A DNA stretch of 12,529 nt, taken from contig JABDJU010000112.1 of assembly GCA_013003325.1 (NCBI GenBank), positions 1 to 12,529 of the forward strand. The letters run 5' to 3'. Under the pieces are notes generated by a model. It ran no database searches. It worked only from the letters and a program-made list of their open reading frames with translations, and was not told the origin of the DNA. The stretch is from Acidimicrobiales bacterium. GTDB taxonomy: Bacteria > Actinomycetota > Acidimicrobiia > Acidimicrobiales > SZUA-35. The position numbers and the translations under genes are program-made. Below are positions 1-6,850 of the stretch, one piece after another (positions within the stretch are counted from its first letter, which is position 1; each line of letters opens with the position of its first letter).

Positions 1-14
1 AATATGAGGGGTTC

Positions 15-317
15 ATGCCCCGGAAGATCGTTTACAAAATCACATACCCGAACGGAAAGGTCTACGTCGGCAAGGACCTAACCGATTCGATCAACTACTT
101 CGGTTCAGCCAGCAGCGAACTCATCGCCCAAGACTTCACGACCGAGGAACGGGACGACTTCACGATCCGCCGGGAGGTGCTGTGGTCCAGCCACACCGCT
201 ACAGACTCCGAGGTGAACGCCGTCGAGGTGGAGATGATACGCAAGGTCAAATCAAATGACCCGGAGATCGGTTACAACCAATGGCCCCGCAGACCAGAGA
301 CAGACCCAAGTGGCTAG
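15..317 (+). CDS. Small GIY-YIG-like nuclease-family protein
   Basis: This 100-residue protein has the N-terminal pattern of a GIY-YIG domain. VYKI at residues 6-9 stands where GIY normally is, and KVYVG at 15-19 stands where YIG is, with a short Pro-Asn-Gly turn between them. Arg51-Arg52 (in TIRRE) and the glutamates of the helix around residues 69-73 could be the later catalytic positions, but I could not align them securely. The ATG is preceded by GAGGGG at 6-11, a good though close Shine-Dalgarno. At about 100 residues it is only one domain, with no added DNA-binding module, so it may be a stand-alone nuclease or an inactive relative. Similar short proteins occur widely in actinobacteria (general knowledge, not searched). 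It is convergent with the broken comEC, and its TAG (315-317) overlaps the comEC stop (314-316). The GIY-YIG assignment is fairly sure; the cellular role is unknown. Confidence 0.7.
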   Translation: MPRKIVYKITYPNGKVYVGKDLTDSINYFGSASSELIAQDFTTEERDDFTIRREVLWSSHTATDSEVNAVEVEMIRKVKSNDPEIGYNQWPRRPETDPSG

Positions 318-976
318 ACGACGTTCTGGCCGCTCACAGCCAGAATGTGGCTGAGACCGGTCACTCGGAATTGAGCCCGCTGGGCGGCACCCTGGTCGCG
401 ATCGTCCCCGGTGACGAGGCCCTGGTAGAGGGCGGCCGAACGACGATCCAGCGAATCGGCGGCCGATGCGACGGTGCGGTGCAGCGAGGCGGCAACCCGC
501 CAGTGGAGCGCTCCCGGGTCGACCACCTTCACCCGTCGGGCGGTAAGGCGGCCGACGAGGTGACGGCTGCGATACCAAGGCTCGTCGGGCAGCGGAACGA
601 CGGTGCCTTCGATGGAAAGCGTGGCGCCGGGGTGAACCCGACGGATCGACCCGGCGTCGGGGGGCACGCTCATCCGCAGGCGCCGGCCATCGGGCAGCTT
701 GACGTCGACTCGGTCGACGAAGGTGTCGCTGCGGGGCAGCGCGATCGCCTGGGCGATGCCGTCGTAGCTGCCGACCTCGGCCGGCCGGTACGAGGCGTCG
801 GCTCGATGACCGACGCTCAGACCCAAGGCCAGCGCCGCGCCCAGCAGAAGTCGAGGCGCCCCCAGGGCGAGGGCGACGGCGGCGGCGACCGCCGCTGACC
901 ACAGCGGAACCGGGGCGGTGACCACACAGCCCAGCCAGATCAGCACTGCCATCACCACGATCTCGAGGTCGCTCAT
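314..976 (-). pseudogene. comEC: comEC, 3'-truncated DNA-uptake channel
   Basis: ComEC is the membrane channel that passes single-stranded DNA into the cytoplasm during natural transformation. The 220 residues start with hydrophobic segments (about 4-56), continue with a DUF4131-like soluble region (about 65-155), and reach the start of the competence domain (YQGLVTGDDRD at 184-194, then GLSHILAVSGQNV at 207-219). That last motif is the family hallmark and normally begins several hundred residues of membrane helices. Here a TAG follows one residue later, so most of the competence domain and any metallo-beta-lactamase-like domain are missing. The gene overlaps comEA by ATGA (973-976), the normal comEA-comEC operon layout. 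It could be a pseudogene made by a rearrangement at about 314-320, a gene interrupted by an insertion whose other half lies left of the window, or an assembly join. As it stands it should not make a working channel. Confidence 0.85.
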
Positions 977-1635
977 CTCACGACCACCAGATCTTCCAGG
1001 GCGGCGAGCTTCGCCTCGCCGATTCCGCGTACCCCGAGCAGATCGCTCACCGCGCCGAACGCTCCGACCTGGTCGCGGTAGTCGAGGATGGCGGCGGCGG
1101 TGGCCGGACCGATCCCGGGAAGCCCTTCGAGCTGAGCGGCGGTGGCGGTGTTCAGATCGACCGGGCCGGCTCCGGAGGTTTCGGCGTCGACCACGGCGAC
1201 TGGCTCACCCTCAACCGGGACCCGGATCTGCATGCCGTCGGCCACGGGAGCAGCCAGGTTCAGACGGTCGGGCTGACCGGCGGGGCTGGATCCACCAGCC
1301 CGCTCGATGGCATCGAACACCCTGTCGCCGGCTTGGAGTTCGTACACCCCCGGAGACCGAACCGCACCGGTCACATGGACCAGGAGCACGGCCGGTTCCC
1401 TGCCCACCGGTGCCGTCGGAGCGAGAGTGACCACCGGTATCCGGTCCTCGACCGGGAGCCGTCGTGCATCGGTGCGTTGTGTGGCGGCCAGCCAGGCGCC
1501 GCCCACGGCCACCAACGCGGCGATCGCCGCAGCGGCGATGACGACCGGTCGGCGACGTAGCTCATCCCATCGGTACAGCGCAGCGTCGATTCGCTCACCG
1601 AGGTTCCTCGGCCCGGACAGGTCGGAGTCCACCAC
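973..1635 (-). CDS. comEA: ComEA competence DNA-binding protein
   Basis: ComEA is the membrane-anchored receptor that binds double-stranded DNA outside the membrane and feeds the ComEC channel. The 220 residues show a short cytoplasmic N-terminus and one membrane helix at about 30-51. An SLBB domain follows at about 82-140 (starting VLLVHVTGAVRSPGVYEL). Paired helix-hairpin-helix motifs lie at about 158-220: LNTATAAQLEGLPGIGPATA and then a second GVRGIGEAKL. This is the full domain order of actinobacterial and Firmicute ComEA, at normal length. The start is a GTG at 1635, directly followed by a second GTG that could also serve. No strong ribosome site precedes it, so the exact start is open. 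It overlaps comEC by ATGA and lies downstream of a YbbN-like gene, separated by a 90-base gap that holds a REP-like palindrome. Confidence 0.93.
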   Translation of the reverse strand: MVDSDLSGPRNLGERIDAALYRWDELRRRPVVIAAAAIAALVAVGGAWLAATQRTDARRLPVEDRIPVVTLAPTAPVGREPAVLLVHVTGAVRSPGVYELQAGDRVFDAIERAGGSSPAGQPDRLNLAAPVADGMQIRVPVEGEPVAVVDAETSGAGPVDLNTATAAQLEGLPGIGPATAAAILDYRDQVGAFGAVSDLLGVRGIGEAKLAALEDLVVVR

Positions 1636-1650
1636 TACCCCACTCGAAAC

Positions 1651-1675
1651 GGGGTCTGACCCCGCAAGCGGGGTC
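1651..1675. repeat. REP-like palindromic element, copy 1
   Basis: GGGGTCTGACCCC at 1651-1663 is itself a 6-1-6 palindrome and is followed by GCAAGC and another GGGGTC (1670-1675). GACCCCGC (1658-1665) and GCGGGGTC (1668-1675) form an 8-bp inverted repeat around AA. The right half of the second palindrome is decayed to CTTGGG. The same 13-base core occurs in a complete element at 11590-11622. No T-run follows on either strand, so a simple terminator is unlikely. It lies between two minus-strand genes, the YbbN-like gene and comEA. Confidence 0.6.
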
Positions 1676-1725
1676 CTTGGGCCGATCAGGCCGAGCGGAG
1701 CCGAGGGCTCCGGATGGTCACGCTA

Positions 1726-2430
1726 TCAGAAGAGCTGCGTGCTGAGCTTCTTGCGCCACAGACCCGTGTTCGGGTGATTCGGTCCCAGCACCTCGAGCAG
1801 GTCGACGAACTCCTTGCGGGCGGCATCGTCGTCCTTGACCTTCGGCAGCAACGTGGTGAGGCGAGCCTCAACATCGTCGATGTCTCCGGCGGCCTCAGAC
1901 GCTCTGGCTCGGGCCGCGATCGGGCGGGTGACATCGCTTTCGGGAACCCGGGCCAGATACTGCAGCGCCTCGTCGTTGTTGCCGCCGTCGATCAGGATCG
2001 TGGCCAGCGCCGCGATCGCGCCCTCGTGGTCGGGTTCGAGTTCGAGCGCCTGCCGCAATGATGCCTCGTCACCGGCTTCGACCAGCTCGTCGACCGGGCT
2101 GGCCGAAGGAACCACTTTGTCGATGAACTCGCGCACCACGTGCTCGGGTTGGGCGCCCATGAAGTTGTCGACCACCTGCTGGTCCACGATGGCGAAGACG
2201 GAGGGGATCGATTGCACCTGGAACGCTTGCTGGATCTGGGGGTTCTGGTCGACATCGACCTTGGCCAATACGACCGATCCGCCCTTCTCTCCGATGACCT
2301 TTTCGAGGATCGGGGTGAGCGACTTGCACGGGCCACACCATTCGGCCCACAAGTCCACGATCACGGGGGTGTCAACGGAGCGGGCGAGGACCTCGGTCTG
2401 GAATGTGGCGTCGGTGACGTCGATGATCAC
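1726..2430 (-). CDS. ybbN: Thioredoxin-TPR co-chaperone (YbbN/CnoX type)
   Basis: The 234 residues combine a thioredoxin domain (about 1-108) with an all-helical TPR-like region (about 112-234), the layout of the YbbN/CnoX family. The active site is WCGPC, with Cys32 and Cys35, so both redox cysteines are present. The cis-Pro loop is IPSVF, at about 75-79. The C-terminal block, FVDLLEVLGPNHPNTGLWRKKLSTQLF broken across about 208-234, matches the family's conserved tail. Members of this family are cytoplasmic and are known to hold unfolded proteins and pass them to chaperonins, in some cases using redox activity; that role here is inferred. The start is a GTG at 2430 with no Shine-Dalgarno but with TAGACT six bases upstream, which fits leaderless transcription. 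The preceding acyl-AMP ligase ends 30 bases upstream on the same strand, so read-through is also possible. Confidence 0.88.
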   Translation of the reverse strand: MIIDVTDATFQTEVLARSVDTPVIVDLWAEWCGPCKSLTPILEKVIGEKGGSVVLAKVDVDQNPQIQQAFQVQSIPSVFAIVDQQVVDNFMGAQPEHVVREFIDKVVPSASPVDELVEAGDEASLRQALELEPDHEGAIAALATILIDGGNNDEALQYLARVPESDVTRPIAARARASEAAGDIDDVEARLTTLLPKVKDDDAARKEFVDLLEVLGPNHPNTGLWRKKLSTQLF

Positions 2431-2436
2431 AAGATC

Positions 2437-2442
2437 AGTCTA
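2437..2442 (-). promoter_or_regulatory. Candidate -10 box of a leaderless promoter for the YbbN-like gene
   Basis: On the minus strand the sequence reads TAGACT, then six bases, then the GTG start. TAGACT fits the actinobacterial TANNNT -10 consensus, and a start site seven bases after its last T falls on the first base of the GTG. There is no Shine-Dalgarno. A poor -35 (TTTAGG) lies 17 bases upstream. The element is suggested by position and sequence only. Confidence 0.35.
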
Positions 2443-2460
2443 CCGGTGCTGATCAGGGCC

Positions 2461-4110
2461 CTAAACCAGCTCGAGGCCCTGATCGAGGAACTGTTCTTTG
2501 CAGAGGGTGCGCTGCAACTTGCCCGACGACGTCTTGGGCAGCGTTCCCGGTTTGACGAGCGCCACCTCTTTGGCTGGTACACCGACCGCCACAAGGACGG
2601 CTTCGTGCACGTCGCGCAGGACGATCTCGCGATCGTCGGCCCGTGTCTCGGCGACCACGGCGACCGCTTCCTTGCCGCCCCGCCCTTCGACGCTGAAGGC
2701 GATCACATTGCCGGATCGGATGCCATCGATTCCACCGACGGCTCGCTCGACATCCTGGGGATAGACGTTTCGGCCGCCGACGATGATGAGGTCCTTGATG
2801 CGCCCGCACATCACCATCTGCCCGTCGGCCATGTACGCCAGGTCGCCGGTGCACAGCCATCCGTCTCGGAAGAGGTCGGCGTTGGCTTCGGGCCGCCGGT
2901 AGTACCCGGTGGTCACCGACGAGCCCCTGATCAGAAGCTCGCCGACTTCCCGTTCGGCCAGCACTTCGCCCGACACGGGGTCGCAGATCCGCATCTCGAG
3001 GCCGGGTACCGCCCGACCCAGCTTCACGATCTCACGGGCGTTCTGGTGATCGGAATCGACGTTCACCGCTCGGTGCTCGAGTTCGAGAATCTCGGCGTCG
3101 ACGATGTCGGTTTCCATCCCGGTCAGCGGGATCGGGAACGAGCCGGCGATGCACACCTCGGCCATTCCGAAGGCGGGGAAGATGGCCTCGGGCCGGAGGC
3201 CGTGGCGCGCCCCAGCCTCCACGAAGGCTCGCACGCTGTTGGGATCCACCGGCTCGGCACCGTTGAGAGCGATTCGCAACGAGGAGAGGTCGAGCGTCTC
3301 TTTGCTGCGGTTGAGTGCCCTGGTGGCCAGCACGTAGCTGAAGTTCGGTCCGGCGGTGGCGGTGCCTCCGTACTTCGAGATCCACTCCATCCAGCGACCG
3401 GGCGATCCGAGGAAGTCTTGAGGGGCGCCGAGGACCAGATCGATGCCGGCGCTCATGGGAAGGATGCAGAACCCGACCAGCCCCATGTCGTGATACAGCG
3501 GTAGCCACGACACCATCACGTCGACCGCCGTGTCGACCTCGGCCGCTTCGTGGATCGCATCGAGGTTGGCGGCCACGAGGTGGTTGGGGAGCTGAACGCC
3601 CTTGGGTTCGCTGGTGGAGCCGCTGGTGAACTGGAGGACGAAGAGGTCGTCTCGGTGGTAGTCGGGACGGATGAAATCGTCGGCCGACTCACTGGCGGCG
3701 GCGAGATCATCGAGCAGGTACACCGGTGGGTCGCCGTCCTCGATAGTGAGGAACGGTGCCAGGTCGTTGTCGACCAGCACGCAGCTCGAGTCGGCCAGCC
3801 GGATGCGATTGCGGGTCGACCGGGTGAACTCTTCGAGCGACGCCAAGCGCATGGGGAGCGGCAGAACGACCAGGGTGGCCCCGCACAGCCACACAGCCTG
3901 CATCGACGTGACGAGGTTGATGGTTGTGGGTCCCAGCACCGCAACGTGATCGCCGCGGTTGACACCCCTGGTCTGAAGGGCCGCAGCCATCGCTTTGGCC
4001 TTGGTGTGCAGCTCTCCCCAGGTCATCTCGACCGGCTCAGCACCGGTCATGAATCTGACGGTGCCCATTCCCTTGGCGGCATGCTCAATGCGAGTTGCAA
4101 TCGTGTCCAC
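2461..4110 (-). CDS. Fatty acyl-AMP ligase / acyl-CoA synthetase (ANL superfamily)
   Basis: This 549-residue adenylate-forming enzyme activates a carboxylic acid, probably a fatty acid, as the acyl-AMP. Visible motifs are the phosphate-binding loop TSGSTSEPK (162-170), SWLPLYHDMGLVG (201-213), the FGMAEV motif (314-319), TGDLAY (421-426), the hinge GRIKDLIIVGGRNVYPQDVE (436-455) and the catalytic lysine in LPKTSSGKLQR (Lys531). SWLPLYHDMG, GPNFSY and the extra segment at about 330-367 before GRAVPGLEMRI resemble fatty acyl-AMP ligases, which hand acyl-AMP to a carrier protein rather than to CoA. No polyketide synthase or carrier protein gene is in the window, so the acceptor is unknown and a CoA ligase cannot be excluded. 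The start is a GTG at 4110, supported by AGAAAGG two bases upstream. The gene diverges from the DUF1801 gene across 78 bases. Confidence 0.85.
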   Translation of the reverse strand: MDTIATRIEHAAKGMGTVRFMTGAEPVEMTWGELHTKAKAMAAALQTRGVNRGDHVAVLGPTTINLVTSMQAVWLCGATLVVLPLPMRLASLEEFTRSTRNRIRLADSSCVLVDNDLAPFLTIEDGDPPVYLLDDLAAASESADDFIRPDYHRDDLFVLQFTSGSTSEPKGVQLPNHLVAANLDAIHEAAEVDTAVDVMVSWLPLYHDMGLVGFCILPMSAGIDLVLGAPQDFLGSPGRWMEWISKYGGTATAGPNFSYVLATRALNRSKETLDLSSLRIALNGAEPVDPNSVRAFVEAGARHGLRPEAIFPAFGMAEVCIAGSFPIPLTGMETDIVDAEILELEHRAVNVDSDHQNAREIVKLGRAVPGLEMRICDPVSGEVLAEREVGELLIRGSSVTTGYYRRPEANADLFRDGWLCTGDLAYMADGQMVMCGRIKDLIIVGGRNVYPQDVERAVGGIDGIRSGNVIAFSVEGRGGKEAVAVVAETRADDREIVLRDVHEAVLVAVGVPAKEVALVKPGTLPKTSSGKLQRTLCKEQFLDQGLELV

Positions 4111-4177
4111 GACCTTTCTGACCCTGGCGGTTACCGAGGGGTTACATGCGGGGCCAGAAAATCTGGAACCGCGGAAC

Positions 4178-4183
4178 TACGGT
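4178..4183 (+). promoter_or_regulatory. Candidate -10 box of a leaderless promoter for the DUF1801 gene
   Basis: TACGGT fits TANNNT and is followed by five bases and the ATG at 4189, so transcription would begin at the start codon. No Shine-Dalgarno is present. No convincing -35 is visible. Two small inverted repeats lie in the same 78-base divergent gap: CCAGA/TCTGG at 4154-4166 and AACCG/CGGTT at 4167-4184. The second overlaps this box, so an operator role is conceivable but unsupported. Confidence 0.3.
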
Positions 4184-4188
4184 TGGTC

Positions 4189-4590
4189 ATGGCCGAATTG
4201 AAGACTCAGAAGAACGATGCCGACGTCGACGACTTCCTTGCTTCCGTCGAACCCGAGCAGCGTAGAGAAGACGCCAAAGCGGTTCGAGAGCTGATGGCTG
4301 CGATCACCGGTGATCGCGGCGCCATGTGGGGATCATCGATCGTCGGATTCGGCACCAAGACGACGACCTATGCCAACGGCACGACCGGCGAGTGGATGGC
4401 CATCGGGTTCTCGCCCCGCACAGCGAATCTCGTGCTCTACATCATGGACGGATTCGACAAGTACGAGCCCCTGCTGGCCGACCTCGGCAAACACTCCACC
4501 GGTAAGGCCTGCCTCTACATCAAGAAATTGGCCGACGTCGACACCGAGGTTCTGTCCGAGATGATCACCATCAGTTACGCCAGCGCATGA
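4189..4590 (+). CDS. DUF1801 (YdhG-like) domain protein
   Basis: The 133 residues match the DUF1801 family along most of their length. The hallmark blocks are MWGSSIVGFG (46-55), GEWMAIGFSPR (67-77), LYIMDGF (83-89) and LGKHSTGKACLYIKKLADVD (99-118). Members are small cytoplasmic single-domain proteins of unsettled function, so no activity can be assigned. The reading frame is open far upstream, to 3550, but that stretch is antisense to the acyl-AMP ligase. The ATG at 4189 is the only start that gives a normal family length, and TACGGT just upstream fits leaderless transcription. The stop overlaps the next gene by ATGA (4587-4590), so the two are probably translated together. Confidence 0.88.
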   Translation: MAELKTQKNDADVDDFLASVEPEQRREDAKAVRELMAAITGDRGAMWGSSIVGFGTKTTTYANGTTGEWMAIGFSPRTANLVLYIMDGFDKYEPLLADLGKHSTGKACLYIKKLADVDTEVLSEMITISYASA

Positions 4591-5864
4591 CCGGGCTCGA
4601 TTGGTGGCCAGAGTCGGCTCGCACCCGCCGCGAAGAGATCCTGTCGACGCCCATCTCGGCGGCCAGGGTCGAACATCTCGCCGCCATCAGCTCCCAGATC
4701 CACGACGAGCACTGCATCAACCTGAACCCGGCCACCAACACGATGAACCCCCGAGCCGAAGCGCTGCTCTCGAGCGGTCTGGGCAGTCGGGCCTCGCTCG
4801 GCTACCCGGGCGAGAAGTACGAGATGGGCCTGGAAGCGATCGAGGAGATCGAGGTCATCGCCGCCGAACTTGCCGGCGAAGTGTTCGGCGCCGCCCACGC
4901 CGAGGTACGGGTGCCCTCCGGCGCGATGGCCAACCTGTATGCCTTCATGGCAACCTGTGAGCCGGGCGACAGCGTGATCGTGCCACCGGCGACCGTGGGT
5001 GGCCACGTCACCCACAACACCTCCGGGTGTGCCGGTCTCTACGGGCTGCGGATTCACGAGGCCCCCATCGACCCCGACCGCTACACCGTCGACGTGGACG
5101 GCGTGGCGACGCTGGCGGCGGAGGTGCAACCGAGGCTGATCACGATCGGGACCAGCCTGAACCTTCTGCCCCACCCGGTCGCCGCACTTCGAGCGGTCGC
5201 CGACGACTGCGGGGCGGCGCTACTGTTCGACGCCGCTCACGCGTGCGGCATGTTCGCCGGTTCGAGGTGGCCGAACCCGCTCGACGAAGGTGCCCATCTG
5301 ATGACGATGAGCACCTACAAGAGCCTCGGCGGGCCGCCATCGGGGCTGATCGTCACCAACGACGACATGCTCGCCCGTCGTATCGACGGGATCGCCTTTC
5401 CTGGAATGACCGCCAATTTCGACGCTGCCAAGACGGCCGCCCTGGCGCTCACCCTGTGCGACTGGCGGGCTCACGGCACCGCCTACGCCGAAGCGATGAC
5501 CACCGTGGCCGCGTCCCTGGCCGAATGCCTCGGTGCCAGCGGTGTTCCGGTGTTTCACACCGTCGATGGGCCAACGATCTCCCACCAGTTCGCCGTCGAC
5601 GCCCGCACCTTCGGTGGCGGGCACGCCGCCGCCCAGCGGCTGCGGGAAGCCAACCTGCTGACCTCGGCGATCGGCCTTCCGACGGGCCTCGATGATGGTC
5701 TGCGGTTCGGGACCAACGAGATCACCCGATGGGGAATGAGCCACACAGACATGCCCGAGCTCGCCACCTATGTCGCTCAGGCACTGCACGGAGAGCCGGC
5801 CGACGTCGCCGATCGCGTTTCGGCCATGCGTCGGCGATTCACCGAACTTCACTTCATCGACTGA
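4587..5864 (+). CDS. Serine hydroxymethyltransferase-like PLP enzyme, non-canonical
   Basis: This is a 425-residue fold-type I PLP enzyme of the SHMT family. Conserved features are GYPGEKY (72-78), the cofactor-phosphate loop SGAMAN (111-116), Asp215 and His218 in DAAHACG (the cofactor-ring positions), the Schiff-base lysine Lys245 in STYKSLGGP, and Arg373 in GLRFGTNEITR, which should hold the amino-acid carboxylate. Several catalytic positions differ from folate-dependent SHMT. The usual ASEN block reads PATN (48-51), so the catalytic Glu is Thr. The NKYAEGYPG block reads SRASLGYPG. The His before the lysine is Tyr244. It probably still binds an amino acid on PLP, but it may cleave or transfer another group (aldolase, alpha-methylserine or racemase-like chemistry). 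It should not be assumed to be the housekeeping GlyA. It overlaps the DUF1801 gene by 4 bases. Confidence 0.82.
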   Translation: MTGLDWWPESARTRREEILSTPISAARVEHLAAISSQIHDEHCINLNPATNTMNPRAEALLSSGLGSRASLGYPGEKYEMGLEAIEEIEVIAAELAGEVFGAAHAEVRVPSGAMANLYAFMATCEPGDSVIVPPATVGGHVTHNTSGCAGLYGLRIHEAPIDPDRYTVDVDGVATLAAEVQPRLITIGTSLNLLPHPVAALRAVADDCGAALLFDAAHACGMFAGSRWPNPLDEGAHLMTMSTYKSLGGPPSGLIVTNDDMLARRIDGIAFPGMTANFDAAKTAALALTLCDWRAHGTAYAEAMTTVAASLAECLGASGVPVFHTVDGPTISHQFAVDARTFGGGHAAAQRLREANLLTSAIGLPTGLDDGLRFGTNEITRWGMSHTDMPELATYVAQALHGEPADVADRVSAMRRRFTELHFID

Positions 5865-5922
5865 CCCGCGGACTCGATCGGATCGGCCACCAAAGTCGCC
5901 GTTCCGGTCCGGACCACGGGGA

Positions 5923-5928
5923 TAGGGT
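5923..5928 (+). promoter_or_regulatory. Candidate -10 box of a leaderless promoter for the ABC exporter operon
   Basis: TAGGGT fits TANNNT and is followed by six bases and the ATG at 5935, the same geometry as in front of the YbbN-like gene. The GGGG touching the ATG is too close to be a usable Shine-Dalgarno. A 10-bp perfect palindrome, GGTCCGGACC (5906-5915), sits in the spacer upstream and could be a repressor site, though no regulator gene is nearby. Confidence 0.33.
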
Positions 5929-5934
5929 TCGGGG

Positions 5935-6849
5935 ATGATCCCCAAGCCGGTGGTCGCATCCGACCTCACCAAACGGTTCGACTCGTTCACCGCTGTCAAC
6001 GGCATCGACCTCGAACTCGAGCCCGGCGAGTCGTTCGCGATGCTCGGCCCCAACGGAGCCGGCAAGAGCAGCACGATGAAGATGATCTCCACCGTGAGCC
6101 CGGTCACCTCGGGCGAACTTAAGGTGCTCGGCGGAGATCCGCAGGCCGACGGCCCAGCGATCCGGGCCCGGCTCGGTGTTGTCCCCCAGGAGGACAACCT
6201 CGACGAAGCGTTGACGTTGCGGGAGAACCTGATGGTGTACGCCCGCTACTTCGGGCTGTCGTGGAGCGCCGCTGGACGCAAAGCCGATGAGCTCCTTGGA
6301 TTCACACGCTTGGAGGATCGGGCCAAGGACCAGGTCGTTTCCCTCTCGGGCGGAATGAAGCGTCGACTCACGATCGCTCGCGCCCTGGTGAACGAACCCG
6401 ACCTGGTGCTGCTCGATGAGCCCACCACCGGTCTCGACCCCCAGGCCCGCCACCTTCTCTGGGAACGGCTCTACCAACTCAAGGAGCGCGGCGTCACCCT
6501 GCTGCTCACCACCCACTACATGGACGAGGCCGAACAGCTGGCCGACCGGCTGGTGGTAATGGACCAGGGCAAGATCGTCGCCGAAGGCTCCCCGGCCAAC
6601 CTGATCACCCAACACGTCACCAAGGAGGTGCTGGAGGTTCGATTCGCCTCCGGGCACGAGTTCGACGTGACGGGGCTCGGCCTGCGCACCGAGCCCTTGG
6701 CTGATCGCACCCTGATCTACACCGACGATGGCGAAGGGACGCTGGCCAAACTGGTGAACGACGGTCACACGCCAGCGTCCAGCCTGGTTCGTCGTGCCAG
6801 CCTCGAAGATGTTTTCCTCGCCCTCACCGGCCGAACCCTGGTCGAGTGA
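5935..6849 (+). CDS. ABC exporter ATP-binding subunit (NodI/DrrA type)
   Basis: The 304 residues form one nucleotide-binding domain plus the C-terminal extension typical of ABC-2 exporters. Walker A is GPNGAGKS (38-45), the Q-loop is Gln85 in VPQEDNLDE, the signature is LSGGM (137-141), Walker B is LVLLDEP (157-163), the D-loop is GLDP (166-169), and the switch histidine is His194. PQEDNLD and ENLMVYARYFG are the wording seen in the NodI (lipooligosaccharide) and DrrA (drug) branch. The protein should power export by the two permeases that follow. The substrate cannot be read from sequence; lipids, glycolipids and hydrophobic drugs are all exported by relatives. All ATPase motifs are intact. 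The first permease starts one base after its stop codon. Confidence 0.92.
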   Translation: MIPKPVVASDLTKRFDSFTAVNGIDLELEPGESFAMLGPNGAGKSSTMKMISTVSPVTSGELKVLGGDPQADGPAIRARLGVVPQEDNLDEALTLRENLMVYARYFGLSWSAAGRKADELLGFTRLEDRAKDQVVSLSGGMKRRLTIARALVNEPDLVLLDEPTTGLDPQARHLLWERLYQLKERGVTLLLTTHYMDEAEQLADRLVVMDQGKIVAEGSPANLITQHVTKEVLEVRFASGHEFDVTGLGLRTEPLADRTLIYTDDGEGTLAKLVNDGHTPASSLVRRASLEDVFLALTGRTLVE

Positions 6850-6850
6850 C

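Noticed and set aside
1651..1675. Rho-independent terminator upstream of comEA
   Set aside because: The stem is strong but no T-run follows on either strand, and the same core occurs elsewhere as a repeat.
2140..3504. A 454-codon open frame on the plus strand
   Set aside because: It is antisense to the YbbN-like and acyl-AMP ligase genes, which carry clear family motifs. Long antisense frames are common in GC-rich DNA.
3550..4188. Upstream extension of the DUF1801 frame
   Set aside because: It is antisense to the acyl-AMP ligase and would give a 346-residue protein with an unrelated N-terminus.
5220..6197. A 325-codon open frame on the minus strand
   Set aside because: It is antisense to the SHMT-like gene and the start of the ATPase, and has no recognisable domain.
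6794..6850. Earlier start for the first exporter permease
   Set aside because: It would overlap the ATPase by 57 bases, while the ATG at 6851 fits directly after the ATPase stop.
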